Shown here: one piece after another, positions 16,932 to 26,489 of the stretch
How positions within the stretch are numbered: the stretch's first letter is position 1
Layout: the number at the start of each line of letters is the position of its first letter
Assembly (NCBI RefSeq): GCF_008124715.1
Contig: NZ_VNHO01000008.1
Span: 35,258 to 99,257 of the forward strand
Direction of reading: 5' to 3'
DNA length: 64,000 nt
DNA from: Thermosediminibacter litoriperuensis
Lineage (GTDB): Bacteria; Bacillota; Thermosediminibacteria; Thermosediminibacterales; Thermosediminibacteraceae
Made by a program: the position numbers and the translations under genes
Notes under the pieces: generated by a model
The model's input: the letters and a program-made list of their open reading frames with translations, nothing else
What the model was told of the DNA's origin: nothing
Databases searched by the model: none

Positions 16932-17867
16932 GTGCTAGCTTTGCGTAAAATAAATCTAAGCAGGGTCATTGATAAATTTGATATGGAAATTCTCGTCAAG
17001 GTGGATAATTTACCCGACATCTACGTGATCGATCTTAACCGCCCGGGACTTGAGCTTGCCGGTTTCTTTGATTATTTCGCCTTTGAGAGAATACAGATCC
17101 TTGGCATGACCGAAATTTCCTTTTTGGAAAGCCTGGCTCAAAACTTGAGGCGCGAACGTCTGGAGAGACTGCTTTCCTACGATTTGCCCTGCATTATAAT
17201 CACGAGGAACTTGAACCCGCCGGAGGAACTGCTGGACTTGGCTGAAAAGTACGGCCGGTGTATATTAAGGACCCCTGAGGCCACTACGAGGCTCATAAGC
17301 AGGTTAACCGATTTTCTCGAGAGTGAAATGGCTCCCAGGACCACCGTCCACGGAGTGCTCATGGACATATACGGGGTGGGGGTGCTGCTCCTGGGGGAAA
17401 GCGGCATCGGGAAAAGCGAGACCGCTATAGAACTGATAAAGCGCGGCCACCGGCTGGTAGCCGACGACGCGGTTGAAATAAAGCAGGTGGCAAAAAACGT
17501 CCTCATAGGTATGGCCCCGGAAATCATACGCTATTACCTGGAAGTAAGAGGCCTGGGCATAATAGACGTCAAGACGGTATTCGGAGCCGGCGCGGTCAAG
17601 GACGATATAAGAATAGATATGGTGGTCGAGCTAGTGGAGTGGGAAAAATATAAAGAAGGAGACCGGCTGGGCCTTCAGGAGGAAAGAATTACTATTCTTG
17701 AATCCTCCATCCCAAAAAAGACCATTCCGATAAGACCAGGAAGAAATCTCGCCGCCATTATAGAGGTAGCGGCCATGGACCACAGGTTAAAGGCTATGGG
17801 CCACAATGCGGCGCTATTATTCACTCAGAAGTTATTCAGCAAAATACAGGAAGAAAAAAATGATTGA
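16932..17867 (+). CDS. hprK: HPr kinase/phosphorylase
   Basis: Phosphorylates HPr on its regulatory serine and reverses the reaction, linking glycolytic state to carbon catabolite control. About 311 residues. The N-terminal domain spans roughly 1-130. The kinase domain has the P-loop GESGIGKSETA (near residue 154), DDAVEI, and the K/P-loop signature EVRGLGIIDVKTVFGAGAV (near residue 204). A GTG at 16932 gives the usual N-terminus; TTG 16941 is a possible alternative. The following isomerase gene begins 18 bases after the stop. A matching HPr, with its regulatory serine, is encoded at 36767. Confidence 0.95.
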   Translation: MLALRKINLSRVIDKFDMEILVKVDNLPDIYVIDLNRPGLELAGFFDYFAFERIQILGMTEISFLESLAQNLRRERLERLLSYDLPCIIITRNLNPPEELLDLAEKYGRCILRTPEATTRLISRLTDFLESEMAPRTTVHGVLMDIYGVGVLLLGESGIGKSETAIELIKRGHRLVADDAVEIKQVAKNVLIGMAPEIIRYYLEVRGLGIIDVKTVFGAGAVKDDIRIDMVVELVEWEKYKEGDRLGLQEERITILESSIPKKTIPIRPGRNLAAIIEVAAMDHRLKAMGHNAALLFTQKLFSKIQEEKND

Positions 17868-17885
17868 ATACAAGGGGGGAAAATT

Positions 17886-18941
17886 GTGCTGGATAAACTG
17901 GAAAATATAAGGCAACTGGATAAAAGCGGCATGTTCGATCTTATTTACGGCCTTGCCGACCAGTGCGAAGAGGCGGTTAAAATAGCCCGGGAATCGGTAA
18001 AGGGCCTTAGGTTTTACAACATCGTCAACGTTGTTATTACCGGCCTGGGAGGTTCCGCCATAGGCGGTGACCTGGTGAGGATGCTGGCCGGCGACACGGC
18101 TGCCCTGCCCATTATGGTAAACAGGGATTACAGCCTGCCCTCGTTTGTGGATGAGAAGACGCTGGTGATAGCGTCCAGTTATTCCGGTAACACCGAAGAA
18201 ACCCTTGCGGCCTACGATGAGGCTGTGAAGAAAAAGGCCCGAATTGTGGCCATAACCACCGGCGGCGAACTCAAGAAAAAGGCGATGGCGGATGAAATTC
18301 CGGTGATAACAATACCGCCCGGCCTGCCGCCGCGCGCGGCCATCGGGTATTCCTTTTTCCCGCTGCTGGTGCTTCTCGAAGAACTGGGCATTATACATAA
18401 CTGCACAGTTCAGATCCCCGGAGCCATCGAGCTGATGAGAGAGGTGAGGGATGAACTCGCCCCGGAGGTCCCCGAAGAAAAGAACCCGGCCAAAGCCCTT
18501 GCAAGAAAAATACACGGCAAACTGCCGGTAATATACGGTTCTCAGGGAGTTACCGATGCACTGGCGGTTCGCTGGAAGGGCCAGATAAACGAGAACGGAA
18601 AGCACCCGGCCTTTTTCAACGTGTTTCCGGAACTGAATCACAACGAGATAATGGGGTTTGAGGGCGACCCCGGGCTCCTAAAAGAAGTGGAAATAGTGAT
18701 ATTGAGGTCGCCCGAAGAAAACGACCGGGTGAAAAAGAGGATCGAAATCACTTCGGCCTTGATCCGCGATAAGGTGTCGGGAATCAGCGAAGTCTGGCCC
18801 GCCGGAGACTCCCGGCTGGAGAGGATCATGTATCACGTGATTTACGGGGATTACGTAAGTGCTTACCTGGCGGTATTGAACGAAAAAGACCCGACGGAAA
18901 TAGACTTCATCAATATATTGAAAGAGAGGATGAAGGGGTAA
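17886..18941 (+). CDS. Bifunctional phosphoglucose/phosphomannose isomerase
   Basis: Interconverts glucose 6-phosphate or mannose 6-phosphate and fructose 6-phosphate. This is the PGI/PMI branch with two SIS domains, 351 residues. VITGLGGSAIGGDLVR (near residue 50) and SSYSGNTEETLAA (near 98) are the sugar-phosphate-binding motifs. The C-terminal FPELNHNEIMGFEG holds the catalytic residues of the family. GTG 17886 follows GGGGGG. The cluster with hprK and, further upstream, a phosphohexomutase fits hexose phosphate metabolism. Confidence 0.9.
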   Translation: MLDKLENIRQLDKSGMFDLIYGLADQCEEAVKIARESVKGLRFYNIVNVVITGLGGSAIGGDLVRMLAGDTAALPIMVNRDYSLPSFVDEKTLVIASSYSGNTEETLAAYDEAVKKKARIVAITTGGELKKKAMADEIPVITIPPGLPPRAAIGYSFFPLLVLLEELGIIHNCTVQIPGAIELMREVRDELAPEVPEEKNPAKALARKIHGKLPVIYGSQGVTDALAVRWKGQINENGKHPAFFNVFPELNHNEIMGFEGDPGLLKEVEIVILRSPEENDRVKKRIEITSALIRDKVSGISEVWPAGDSRLERIMYHVIYGDYVSAYLAVLNEKDPTEIDFINILKERMKG

Positions 18942-18962
18942 TACCTTGAAGGAGTGATCCCT

Positions 18963-19712
18963 TTGAAACTGGAAGTGGATACCCACTGCCACACGGTCGC
19001 CAGCGGCCACGCCTACAGCACGGTTATCGAAAACGCGAAAGCCGCAGCCCAAAAAGGCCTGAGGATGATCGCCATAACGGACCACGGGCCTTCTATGCCG
19101 GGAGGTCCTCACCTTTACCACTTCGGCAACTTGAAGGTTTTACCGAGGCAGATCGAGGGCGTGTACATCCTGAGGGGTGTGGAGGCTAACATCCTGGATT
19201 ATGACGGTACCCTCGACCTGCCGGAAGCCTACCTGCGGAACCTGGATATAGTTCTAGCCGGTTTTCATACTTATTGTTACCGGGGAGGTAATGTGGAAGA
19301 AAACACCCGGGCGGCTATAAATGCCATGAAAAACCCGTACGTCGATATACTGGTGCACCCGGGAAATCCGGAGTTTCCGATAGACATCGATAAAGTCGTG
19401 AAAGCTTCCGTGGAATACGGGGTGCATCTTGAGATAAACAACAGTTCCTTTACGGTAAGCCGGCGCGGAAGTGAAGAAAACTGTATGCTTATAGCCAGGA
19501 AAGCGGCCGGTTTCGGGGCAAAAATAGTTGTCGGCAGTGACGCACATATCTGCTTTGATGTGGGCAATTTCGATAAAGCCCTACGCATCATCCGGGAAGC
19601 CGGCCTTCCCGAGGAAAACATTTTAAATACCTCGGCGGAGAAAGTGATAGCTTATTTGAAGTCCAAGGGGAGAGAGTTACTACCAAAACAGGACTCAAGT
19701 TCAAAAATGTAA
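18963..19712 (+). CDS. PHP-domain phosphoesterase (YcdX-like)
   Basis: Metal-dependent phosphatase/phosphoesterase of the PHP superfamily, about 249 residues. DTHCHTVASGHAYST at the N-terminus, ITDHGPSMPG (near residue 38), GVEANI, and the C-terminal GSDAHICFDVG supply the histidines and aspartates of the tri-metal site. TTG 18963 follows AAGGAG by eight bases, better placed than the GTG at 18954. A paralogue is encoded at 33211. Substrate unknown. Confidence 0.85.
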   Translation: MKLEVDTHCHTVASGHAYSTVIENAKAAAQKGLRMIAITDHGPSMPGGPHLYHFGNLKVLPRQIEGVYILRGVEANILDYDGTLDLPEAYLRNLDIVLAGFHTYCYRGGNVEENTRAAINAMKNPYVDILVHPGNPEFPIDIDKVVKASVEYGVHLEINNSSFTVSRRGSEENCMLIARKAAGFGAKIVVGSDAHICFDVGNFDKALRIIREAGLPEENILNTSAEKVIAYLKSKGRELLPKQDSSSKM

Positions 19713-19728
19713 TCAGGGGGGAATTTTG

Positions 19729-20580
19729 ATGGAGGCAGTGGTTTATTTAAACGGAGAAAGGGTTGACTATGCGGATGCAAGAGTATCCGTAGAAGATCGC
19801 GGGTTCCAGTTCGGCGACGGCCTTTACGAAGTCGTCCGGGTATACGGCGGAAGGTTCTTTTATTTGGACCGCCATCTGAAGAGGTTGCAGAAGGGTGCTG
19901 ATGAGATATACATGGAGCTCGATTTCGGCCTCGACAAGTTAAAGGATATATGCAAAAAAGCGGTGGCAGAGGGCGGTTTTAAAGATGCTTCCGTTTATAT
20001 CCAGGTTACCCGGGGTGCAGCGCCCCGCCAGCACGTCTTCCCTGAGAAAAGCTCCTGCACTTGGGTCGTGATAGCGCGTGAAGCCAAACCTCAGCCCAGC
20101 CAATTTTACGAAAACGGTGTCAACGTTATCACCGTCCCTGATGAACGCTGGACTCGCTGCAATATAAAGACCGTGCAGCTTATAGCGAACTGTATAGCCA
20201 AAGAAAAAGCCAGGAGGGCAGGAGCGTACGAAGCCGTATTCCACAGGGGTGGGATAGTCACGGAAGCATCCAGCAGCAATGTATTCATAATCAAAGATAA
20301 AAAGCTGATCACCCACCCGGCAAACAACCTGATTCTACACGGTATAACGAGAAGCGTGGTGCTTGAAATCGCTGAAAAGCTAGGCTTCAATGTGGTGGAA
20401 GAGACTTTTTCCCTGGATAGACTTTTCGATGCCGACGAGGCTTTTCTCACCGGAACCATGACTGAGGTAATGCCAATCGTAAAGGTTGACGGCAAGATGA
20501 TAGGTGACGGGGTTCCCGGCGAGATGACCAGGGACATTATCGAGGAGTTCGGGAAACTCACAGAAACCGTTGACCAGTAA
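19729..20580 (+). CDS. dat: D-amino acid transaminase
   Basis: PLP enzyme of fold type IV moving amino groups between D-amino acids and 2-ketoacids, chiefly D-alanine and D-glutamate for peptidoglycan. VSVEDRGFQFGDGLYEVVRVY at the N-terminus (split here as VSVEDRGFQF and GDGLYEVV) is the Dat rather than IlvE signature. The PLP lysine lies in NIKTVQLIANC (near residue 145), and EASSSNVFII and FLTGTMTEV follow. The 283 residues match Bacillus Dat. ATG 19729 follows GGGGGG. It is paralogous to ilvE at 45341. Confidence 0.88.
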   Translation: MEAVVYLNGERVDYADARVSVEDRGFQFGDGLYEVVRVYGGRFFYLDRHLKRLQKGADEIYMELDFGLDKLKDICKKAVAEGGFKDASVYIQVTRGAAPRQHVFPEKSSCTWVVIAREAKPQPSQFYENGVNVITVPDERWTRCNIKTVQLIANCIAKEKARRAGAYEAVFHRGGIVTEASSSNVFIIKDKKLITHPANNLILHGITRSVVLEIAEKLGFNVVEETFSLDRLFDADEAFLTGTMTEVMPIVKVDGKMIGDGVPGEMTRDIIEEFGKLTETVDQ

Positions 20581-20662
20581 CGAACGATATCAAGGATCCA
20601 AATCGAATAAATTGCGACGCGGTGTAATATAGATAGGGTAAAAGGTCATGGGAGGGCGAAAT

Positions 20663-22003
20663 ATGTGCTGGCGACCTTTTACCCGATTTTTTTGCCTTTT
20701 TCTCGCTACGGTGTTGGTGCTTTCTTTGGCGGGATGTGATACAAAAAGAGACTCACGGGGGCGCGATGAAGGAGAACAGAAAACCTGGCAGGGAGTTATA
20801 ACCCTGTGGGATTTCCCCAGATGGAAGGATAAAAACGGCAGCAGTTACGGGTGGATTGAGAGGAAAATCGCTGAATTTGAAAAATCGCATCCGGGAGTAT
20901 TCATACACCTTAGAAAATTAAAATGGGAGTACGGGATGGTAGAGCTGAAAGCTGCGGCTGCTACGGGGACGAACCCCGATATAGCTCCCGTGGCAGGTGA
21001 TATCGATTTTATCCTGCAGGGTTATCTGGAGCCCGTCGACGAGTTTTTTACACCGGAAGAGCTCAAAAGGTACGATGAAAGAGTTTTGCAAGCCTTGAGC
21101 TACAACGGCCGGCTCTATGGGTTTCCGTGGTTTATTACCACATACGGCTTGTATTTAAACGCTGACGCCTTTCGTGCCAGGAACGCCCGGATTCCCCCTG
21201 AGGGAGTATGGAGTTATCAGGAATTTGTAGAGGCTCTTCAAAAACTAACATATGATAAAAATCGGGACGGCAAACCAGACTATTTCGGCTTCAACAGCTT
21301 ACTGTATCCGGGTAGCTACCAGTTGTGGGGCTTTCTTACCATGGATGGGGCGAGAATTTTCGATGAAAACGGGCGCTTCGTACTTAACAGCCCTGAAGGG
21401 AAATCGGCCCTAGCTAAAATTGTGGACCTTTTGGCAAAGTACAGGGTGGTGCCCGCAGACTTTGGTACGAGCGACGAAAAACAGGTGTGGGGTGATTTCA
21501 TAGAAACAAAAAAGATAGCCGTATATCCGGCAGGACCGTGGGCTATAAACATTCTTGCGGAAAAGCAGCGGGAAGGCAAGGGCTTTGAATTCGAAATAGC
21601 CCATTATCCTTCGGGCTCGAGTAAAGCGAGGCCAGTTGCCACCGTTGCCGGCTATGCTATCTTCAAGCAGCAAGACCCGGAGAAAAGGGCTATGTGCGCC
21701 GAGTTTTTAAAGTTTATTACATCGGAAAGGGAACAGGAAGAACTCATGAATTACGGAGTTTTTCCGGCTATTAAGGATCTTCAGGAAAAGGTGAGCGAGG
21801 ATAGGCACATGAAGCGCATGAAAGAAATACTCGATAATGCCGAGATTCTTCCTAAAATACGGAATTTCACCAGAGTGGATGAAATTATAACGAGCCAGGT
21901 ACGCCAGGCAATTCTCGGCAGAAAGACTCCCGACCAGGCTCTTGATGATGCAGCGGAGGAGATCAGGAAACTGCAGGAGGGTACCATGCAGAATCTCCCA
22001 TAA
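20663..22003 (+). CDS. ABC sugar transporter substrate-binding lipoprotein
   Basis: Extracellular solute-binding protein family 1 (maltose/multiple-sugar type), about 446 residues. The N-terminal signal ends in lipobox LAGC (cysteine near residue 24), so it is anchored outside the membrane. WEYGMVELKAAAATGTNPDIAPV and YAIFKQQDPEKRAMCAEFLKFI are typical of the clamshell fold. ATG 20663 follows GGGAGGG; an ATG five codons earlier is inside the ribosome site. No permease or ATPase gene is adjacent, so it must work with a transporter encoded elsewhere or act as a sensor. The ligand is unknown. Confidence 0.9.
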   Translation: MCWRPFTRFFCLFLATVLVLSLAGCDTKRDSRGRDEGEQKTWQGVITLWDFPRWKDKNGSSYGWIERKIAEFEKSHPGVFIHLRKLKWEYGMVELKAAAATGTNPDIAPVAGDIDFILQGYLEPVDEFFTPEELKRYDERVLQALSYNGRLYGFPWFITTYGLYLNADAFRARNARIPPEGVWSYQEFVEALQKLTYDKNRDGKPDYFGFNSLLYPGSYQLWGFLTMDGARIFDENGRFVLNSPEGKSALAKIVDLLAKYRVVPADFGTSDEKQVWGDFIETKKIAVYPAGPWAINILAEKQREGKGFEFEIAHYPSGSSKARPVATVAGYAIFKQQDPEKRAMCAEFLKFITSEREQEELMNYGVFPAIKDLQEKVSEDRHMKRMKEILDNAEILPKIRNFTRVDEIITSQVRQAILGRKTPDQALDDAAEEIRKLQEGTMQNLP

Positions 22004-22065
22004 AATTGGGGATTCTAATACCGAACCGGTAATTATGGATTTAAAGGTCTCGGAGAGTGAAGGAT

Positions 22066-22305
22066 TTGAACATAAGACCCGCAGAATTTAACAGCCTGGT
22101 GGTCGTAGGTTCTCCCGTATCTCACAAGGGTTTTACCTTCATACCCGTTATCGATGTGACTATAGGTGGTTTTACCGTAAAAAATAGTTTGATATTTTTG
22201 GGAAATATAGTCCCGCAGGCCGTGATTATTATGGACAAAGAGGACGTAGTGGGTATATATGCGCTAAAGGAAAATTTCCGGGCGGAAGATGCGCTAAAAA
22301 ACTAA
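22066..22305 (+). CDS. Small uncharacterised protein
   Basis: About 79 residues, mostly hydrophobic beta-rich sequence (LVVVGSPVSHKGFTFIPVID, then VKNSLIFLGNIV). TTG 22066 lies eight bases after GGAGAG; GTG 22057 is an alternative three codons earlier. No family recognised. A hairpin terminator follows. Its position 62 bases after the binding protein suggests either a short second cistron or an independent gene. Confidence 0.5.
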   Translation: MNIRPAEFNSLVVVGSPVSHKGFTFIPVIDVTIGGFTVKNSLIFLGNIVPQAVIIMDKEDVVGIYALKENFRAEDALKN

Positions 22306-22308
22306 AGG

Positions 22309-22331
22309 GACGCGGCATTCCGCCGCGTCTC
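22309..22331 (+). terminator. Terminator-like hairpin
   Basis: 8-bp perfect stem GACGCGGC/GCCGCGTC with loop ATTCC, followed by a weak TCTC tail rather than a T run. Confidence 0.6.
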
Positions 22332-22495
22332 TCACTTGAGAAAGTTTTAAAGTGAAATCATTAATATTTTTCCGCTGACGTAAAAGTACTATATAGGAGT
22401 TTAATGTATAATATTTGTAGGAGCTTTAACATCCGGCAGGAAATATGAGCGAATATGCAGAAATAAATAAGCATCTGGCAGAAAGGAAAGATAGT

Positions 22496-23410
22496 ATGGA
22501 CATATTGTCTTTTTACAAAGATATGTGCAAGATAATACCTCCAAATAGAGTGAGAATAAACGAGTCCATGAAGTACCATACGTCCTTCCGCATAGGCGGG
22601 CCGGCGGATATTATGGTATTGCCCCAGAGCGCTGAAGAAATCAAAAAAATCTTGAGGCTGTGCAAACAAAATGATATCCCTGTTTTTATAATGGGAAACG
22701 GTACCAACCTGCTGGTCAGGGATAAAGGCATACGGGGCGTCGTGATTAAAGTCGCCCAGAACTTCAACGATGTCGAAGTAAAGGGGAATACCATAAGATC
22801 CAAGGCTGGTGTATTTCTGTCGGCGGTCGCCCGAACAGCTCTGGAGAACCATCTCAGCGGCCTGGAATTTGCCGCCGGTATTCCCGGAACGGTAGGCGGT
22901 GCAATAATCATGAACGCAGGGGCCTACGGCGGAGAAATGGCCGATGTGATAAAAGAGGTAGTGGTGATGGACTTTAACGGAGAGATTTTTTCGATGAAAA
23001 AAGAGGAGCTGGGGTTCGGATATCGCTGGTGCAATCTGCAGAAAGGAGGCAAAGTCGTTCTGGAGGCCGAACTCGAGCTGAAGCCCGGGGATTACGAGGA
23101 TATAAGGAGGAAAATGGAGGAACTTTCTGCGAAGCGCAGGATGAAACAGCCTCTCAATATGCCCAGCGCCGGCAGCGCTTTTAAGCGTCCCACCGGAAAT
23201 TACGCCGGTTCTTTGATAGAAAAGGCAGGGCTAAAAGGATTCAGGGTGGGCGGCGCAATGGTTTCCGAGCTCCACGCCGGGTTTATAGTGAATACCGGAA
23301 ATGCCACTGCCGAAGACGTGCTCCAGCTTATCGGGATTATCCAGCAAAGGGTAAAGGAAGAATTCGGAATTGTACTTGAGCCCGAAATAAAGGTGGTTGG
23401 CGAGGAGTAG
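22496..23410 (+). CDS. murB: UDP-N-acetylmuramate dehydrogenase
   Basis: FAD/NADPH enzyme reducing UDP-GlcNAc-enolpyruvate to UDP-MurNAc in peptidoglycan synthesis. HTSFRIGGPADIMV near residue 25, GNGTNLLVRDKGIRG near 67 and AGIPGTVGGAIIMNAGAYGGE near 120 are the FAD-domain motifs. The C-terminal PSAGSAFKRPTG and EFGIVLEPEIKVVGE finish the type II enzyme. ATG 22496, behind AAAGGA, gives the usual 304-residue length. An ATG at 22445 would add 17 residues and cannot be excluded. Confidence 0.95.
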   Translation: MDILSFYKDMCKIIPPNRVRINESMKYHTSFRIGGPADIMVLPQSAEEIKKILRLCKQNDIPVFIMGNGTNLLVRDKGIRGVVIKVAQNFNDVEVKGNTIRSKAGVFLSAVARTALENHLSGLEFAAGIPGTVGGAIIMNAGAYGGEMADVIKEVVVMDFNGEIFSMKKEELGFGYRWCNLQKGGKVVLEAELELKPGDYEDIRRKMEELSAKRRMKQPLNMPSAGSAFKRPTGNYAGSLIEKAGLKGFRVGGAMVSELHAGFIVNTGNATAEDVLQLIGIIQQRVKEEFGIVLEPEIKVVGEE

Positions 23411-23422
23411 GAGGGTCAAGGA

Positions 23423-25114
23423 ATGATAATTGGACTCGATGTCGGCGGTACTCATATAGATGCCGTTTTATTACGCGGGGGACATGTCCTTGAAGTCGTT
23501 AAGATCCCATATAATCCGTCGACTATCCTGGAGGGCATTTGCGAGGTAATCAATAAGTTGACCCAAAAAAGGGATCTTTCCCGGATTGAAAGGGTTAATT
23601 TGAGCACCACCATCTCCACGAACGCCGTACTGGAAGGCAGGACATCACCGGTAGGGATGATCCTTGAGAGCGGGCCGGGCGTTGATCCTTCTTTTGTAGC
23701 GTGCGGTAAAGAAAACTTTTTTCTGGACGGTTATATAGATCACCGGGGGCACGAAGTAGCCCCGTTCAGGGAAGCTCTGGTTCACGAAGCTTCCAGGCGA
23801 TTCAAAGAAAAGGGGATTTCGGCCGTCGGCGTTGTAACCAAGTTTTCCGTCAGAAATCCTTCCCATGAGATAAGGGTTAAGGAACTACTGGACGGCGATT
23901 TTTATCCGGTAACAATGGGACATGCTCTTTCCGGGAAGCTCAATTTTCCTAGGAGGGTTTTTACTGCTTATCTGAATTCGGCCGTTTACGAACGCTTTAC
24001 TTCATTTGCTTCGGCCATCAGGCGGGCTTTTGAGGACATGGGCATAAAAGCCCCTATTAATGTACTGAAGGCCGACGGGGGGACGATGAGCCTTAAACAG
24101 GCGATTTCTCTTCCGGTACATACCATTCTTTCCGGCCCCGCCGCCAGCGTGATGGGGTGCTGTATCCTTTCACCCGCTTCCGAAGATGCCGTGATCATGG
24201 ACGTAGGAGGTACTACCACCGACATCTCTTTCCTCGCCGGGGGCGTACCGCTCCTGGAAAAGCAGGGGATAAGGATTGGGGCGTACCCCACGCTGGTGAG
24301 GGCCATTTTTTCTTTTTCCATAGCTCTGGGCGGTGACAGCGCCGTAAAGGTCGCAGACGGCCGGGTCGTTATAGGCCCCCGCCGGGAAGGACCCCCCGCA
24401 GCTCTGGGCGGTCCCGAGCCCACCCCCAGCGATGCCATGATAGTAAAAGGGTTGCTTGATTTCGGCAGCAGGGAAAGGGCTTACCTTGCTATGAAAGAAC
24501 TGGGCTTTGTTCTGAAAATGGAACCGGAGGTCGTTGCTGAAATAATACTGGAGAAAATGGGGGATATGATCAAGAATGCCGTGGACGGGCTTCTGATGGA
24601 GCTGAACAGCAGGCCGGTATATACCGTCCGGGAACTCCTTTACGGTAAGAGAATAGAACCTAGGGAAGTCAGGATTATAGGAGGCCCTGCCAAGGCCCTG
24701 GCTCCCGTAATCGAGCGAAAGCTCAAAATTCCATGTGTGGTCCCCGATAATTACCAGGCGGCCAATGCCATCGGGGCGGCCCTCAGCAGGACTACGGCGG
24801 AGATAACCCTCATCGCCGATACGGCACGAGGGTATATTACGGTTCCGGAGCTGGGAATCCGCCAAAAAATAGACGGCAGTTTTACGCTAAAACGGGCAAG
24901 GTCAATGGCCCTGAAGCTTGTAGAGGAAAGGGCGGCGATTCTGGGAGCATCGCCGGAGGATATAGAGGCCGAAATAATAGAAGAAAGCTGTTTTAACATG
25001 GTCAGAGGTTTTTACACCGTCGGAAAAAATATACGGGTAAAAGCCCAGGTAAAACCCGGCCTAACCGGTTATGGCGGGGAAGGGAGGGAGATAGATGCTG
25101 AAGGCCGTAAATAA
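23423..25114 (+). CDS. Hydantoinase/oxoprolinase-family protein (HyuA-like)
   Basis: About 563 residues of the ATP-dependent hydantoinase A/5-oxoprolinase family. MIIGLDVGGTHIDAVLL and VILDVGGTTTDISFLAGG-type segments (here VIMDVGGTTTDISFL, near residue 258) are the actin-like ATP-binding motifs. GPAASVMG and the C-terminal IIGGPAKALAPVIE follow. No HyuB partner lies nearby. Instead the gene overlaps the deacetylase-like gene by 20 bases, so the two are co-expressed. It could be an acetone-carboxylase-like or methylhydantoinase-like enzyme, or have a role peculiar to this pair. Substrate unknown. Confidence 0.82.
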   Translation: MIIGLDVGGTHIDAVLLRGGHVLEVVKIPYNPSTILEGICEVINKLTQKRDLSRIERVNLSTTISTNAVLEGRTSPVGMILESGPGVDPSFVACGKENFFLDGYIDHRGHEVAPFREALVHEASRRFKEKGISAVGVVTKFSVRNPSHEIRVKELLDGDFYPVTMGHALSGKLNFPRRVFTAYLNSAVYERFTSFASAIRRAFEDMGIKAPINVLKADGGTMSLKQAISLPVHTILSGPAASVMGCCILSPASEDAVIMDVGGTTTDISFLAGGVPLLEKQGIRIGAYPTLVRAIFSFSIALGGDSAVKVADGRVVIGPRREGPPAALGGPEPTPSDAMIVKGLLDFGSRERAYLAMKELGFVLKMEPEVVAEIILEKMGDMIKNAVDGLLMELNSRPVYTVRELLYGKRIEPREVRIIGGPAKALAPVIERKLKIPCVVPDNYQAANAIGAALSRTTAEITLIADTARGYITVPELGIRQKIDGSFTLKRARSMALKLVEERAAILGASPEDIEAEIIEESCFNMVRGFYTVGKNIRVKAQVKPGLTGYGGEGREIDAEGRK

Positions 25115-26408
25115 ATTGGGGCTCGTATTCTTTCCGGCCTTCGACTGGGCCATAAGCCCTACACACCCCGAAAGAGAGGAAAGGCTGCTTTATACTCTGG
25201 ACCAGGTACAGGAGGAAGGTGTAGCCGATATTGAGGGGGTCAGATTTTACAACCCGTCCGTAGCTGAAAAAAAGGATATAGAAAGGGTACATTTTTGCGT
25301 TCCGGACATATCGTCCCTTGTTACCGAATCCCATATGGTGTCAGCGGGCGGAGCGATTACGGCAGCCCGCGCTGTAATGGAGGGTGAGGTGCGCAAAGCC
25401 TTTGCTGTGGTCAGACCCCCCGGGCATCACGCCCACAGGGTGATTTACGGCGACAGGGGGTTCTGCATAATAAATGTCGAGGCGGTCATGCTCGAATACG
25501 TAAGGCGGACGTACGGCCCCAGGAGGGTAGTCATCGTTGATACCGACTGCCACCACGGCGACGGCACCCAGGATATCTATTGGAACGACAGGGATACTCT
25601 TTTTATCTCAATACACCAGGATGGCCGGACTCTGTACCCGGGCACGGGGTTTCCGGAAGAGTTCGGGGGTCCCGGTGCTTTCGGCTATACAATCAACATA
25701 CCTCTTCCTCCCCAGACCGGAGAGGAAGGTTTCCTCTACGTGATTGAAAACCTGGTACTCCCGATAATAAAGGATTACAGCCCGGATCTCATCGTAAACT
25801 CGGCCGGGCAGGACAACCATTATACAGATCCGATAACCAACATGAACTTTACCGCGCAGGGTTACGCCAAGATGACCCAGCGGTTAAATCCCGATATTGC
25901 GGTGCTTGAAGGCGGCTATTCCATCGAAGGTGCTCTCCCCTATGTGAATCTAGGCATAATCCTGGCCCTGGCTGGTCTCGATTACTCCCATGTAAAAGAG
26001 CCCGACTATGATCCGGAAAAAATCAGACAGCCAGACTGGATTGCTGAATACTTAAAGAGGCTCTGTGAAGAGATCTACCGGCGATGGGTGTCAAAAGAGG
26101 ACGCTGCAAAAAAGATGTTTGAGGGAAAGGACCGCGTGGTGCGCAAAAAGCGGATATATTACGATACAATAGCGGTTATGGAAGAACAAGAAGAGACTAT
26201 AAAAGTATGTCCGGCGTGTTCGGGGCTCATTACTATAAAATCCGAGTGCGATCTGGGTTATTCGATCCTGGCGGTTACCATACCCCGGGATGCCTGCGCC
26301 AGGTGCATCGATGAAGGCCACAGGGCTTATAGAACCGCCGACCCCGGGGATTATTCCGGGATATACCTGCAGGATAAAGTGAACGACGAATATTGCGCAA
26401 AAATATGA
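25095..26408 (+). CDS. Histone deacetylase-family amidohydrolase with zinc-ribbon tail
   Basis: A 437-residue zinc amidohydrolase of the HDAC/AcuC/acetylpolyamine family. VRPPGHHAHR (near residue 99), DTDCHHGDGTQ (near 150), NSAGQDNH (near 235) and LEGGYSIEG (near 271) supply the His-His dyad, zinc ligands and catalytic loop. An added C-terminal part of about 90 residues has CPACSG and CARCIDEGHR, likely a four-cysteine metal site not found in ordinary AcuC. It starts inside the HyuA-like gene. It probably removes an acyl group from a small amine or amide rather than from histone-like protein. Confidence 0.85.
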   Translation: MLKAVNKLGLVFFPAFDWAISPTHPEREERLLYTLDQVQEEGVADIEGVRFYNPSVAEKKDIERVHFCVPDISSLVTESHMVSAGGAITAARAVMEGEVRKAFAVVRPPGHHAHRVIYGDRGFCIINVEAVMLEYVRRTYGPRRVVIVDTDCHHGDGTQDIYWNDRDTLFISIHQDGRTLYPGTGFPEEFGGPGAFGYTINIPLPPQTGEEGFLYVIENLVLPIIKDYSPDLIVNSAGQDNHYTDPITNMNFTAQGYAKMTQRLNPDIAVLEGGYSIEGALPYVNLGIILALAGLDYSHVKEPDYDPEKIRQPDWIAEYLKRLCEEIYRRWVSKEDAAKKMFEGKDRVVRKKRIYYDTIAVMEEQEETIKVCPACSGLITIKSECDLGYSILAVTIPRDACARCIDEGHRAYRTADPGDYSGIYLQDKVNDEYCAKI

Positions 26409-26489
26409 AATGGGTCGAGCTGGCCGATGTGGCTGAGAAAGCTATAAACCAGGTCATGGATCACGTTTTATAAAAATTTAAGGCAAAAT

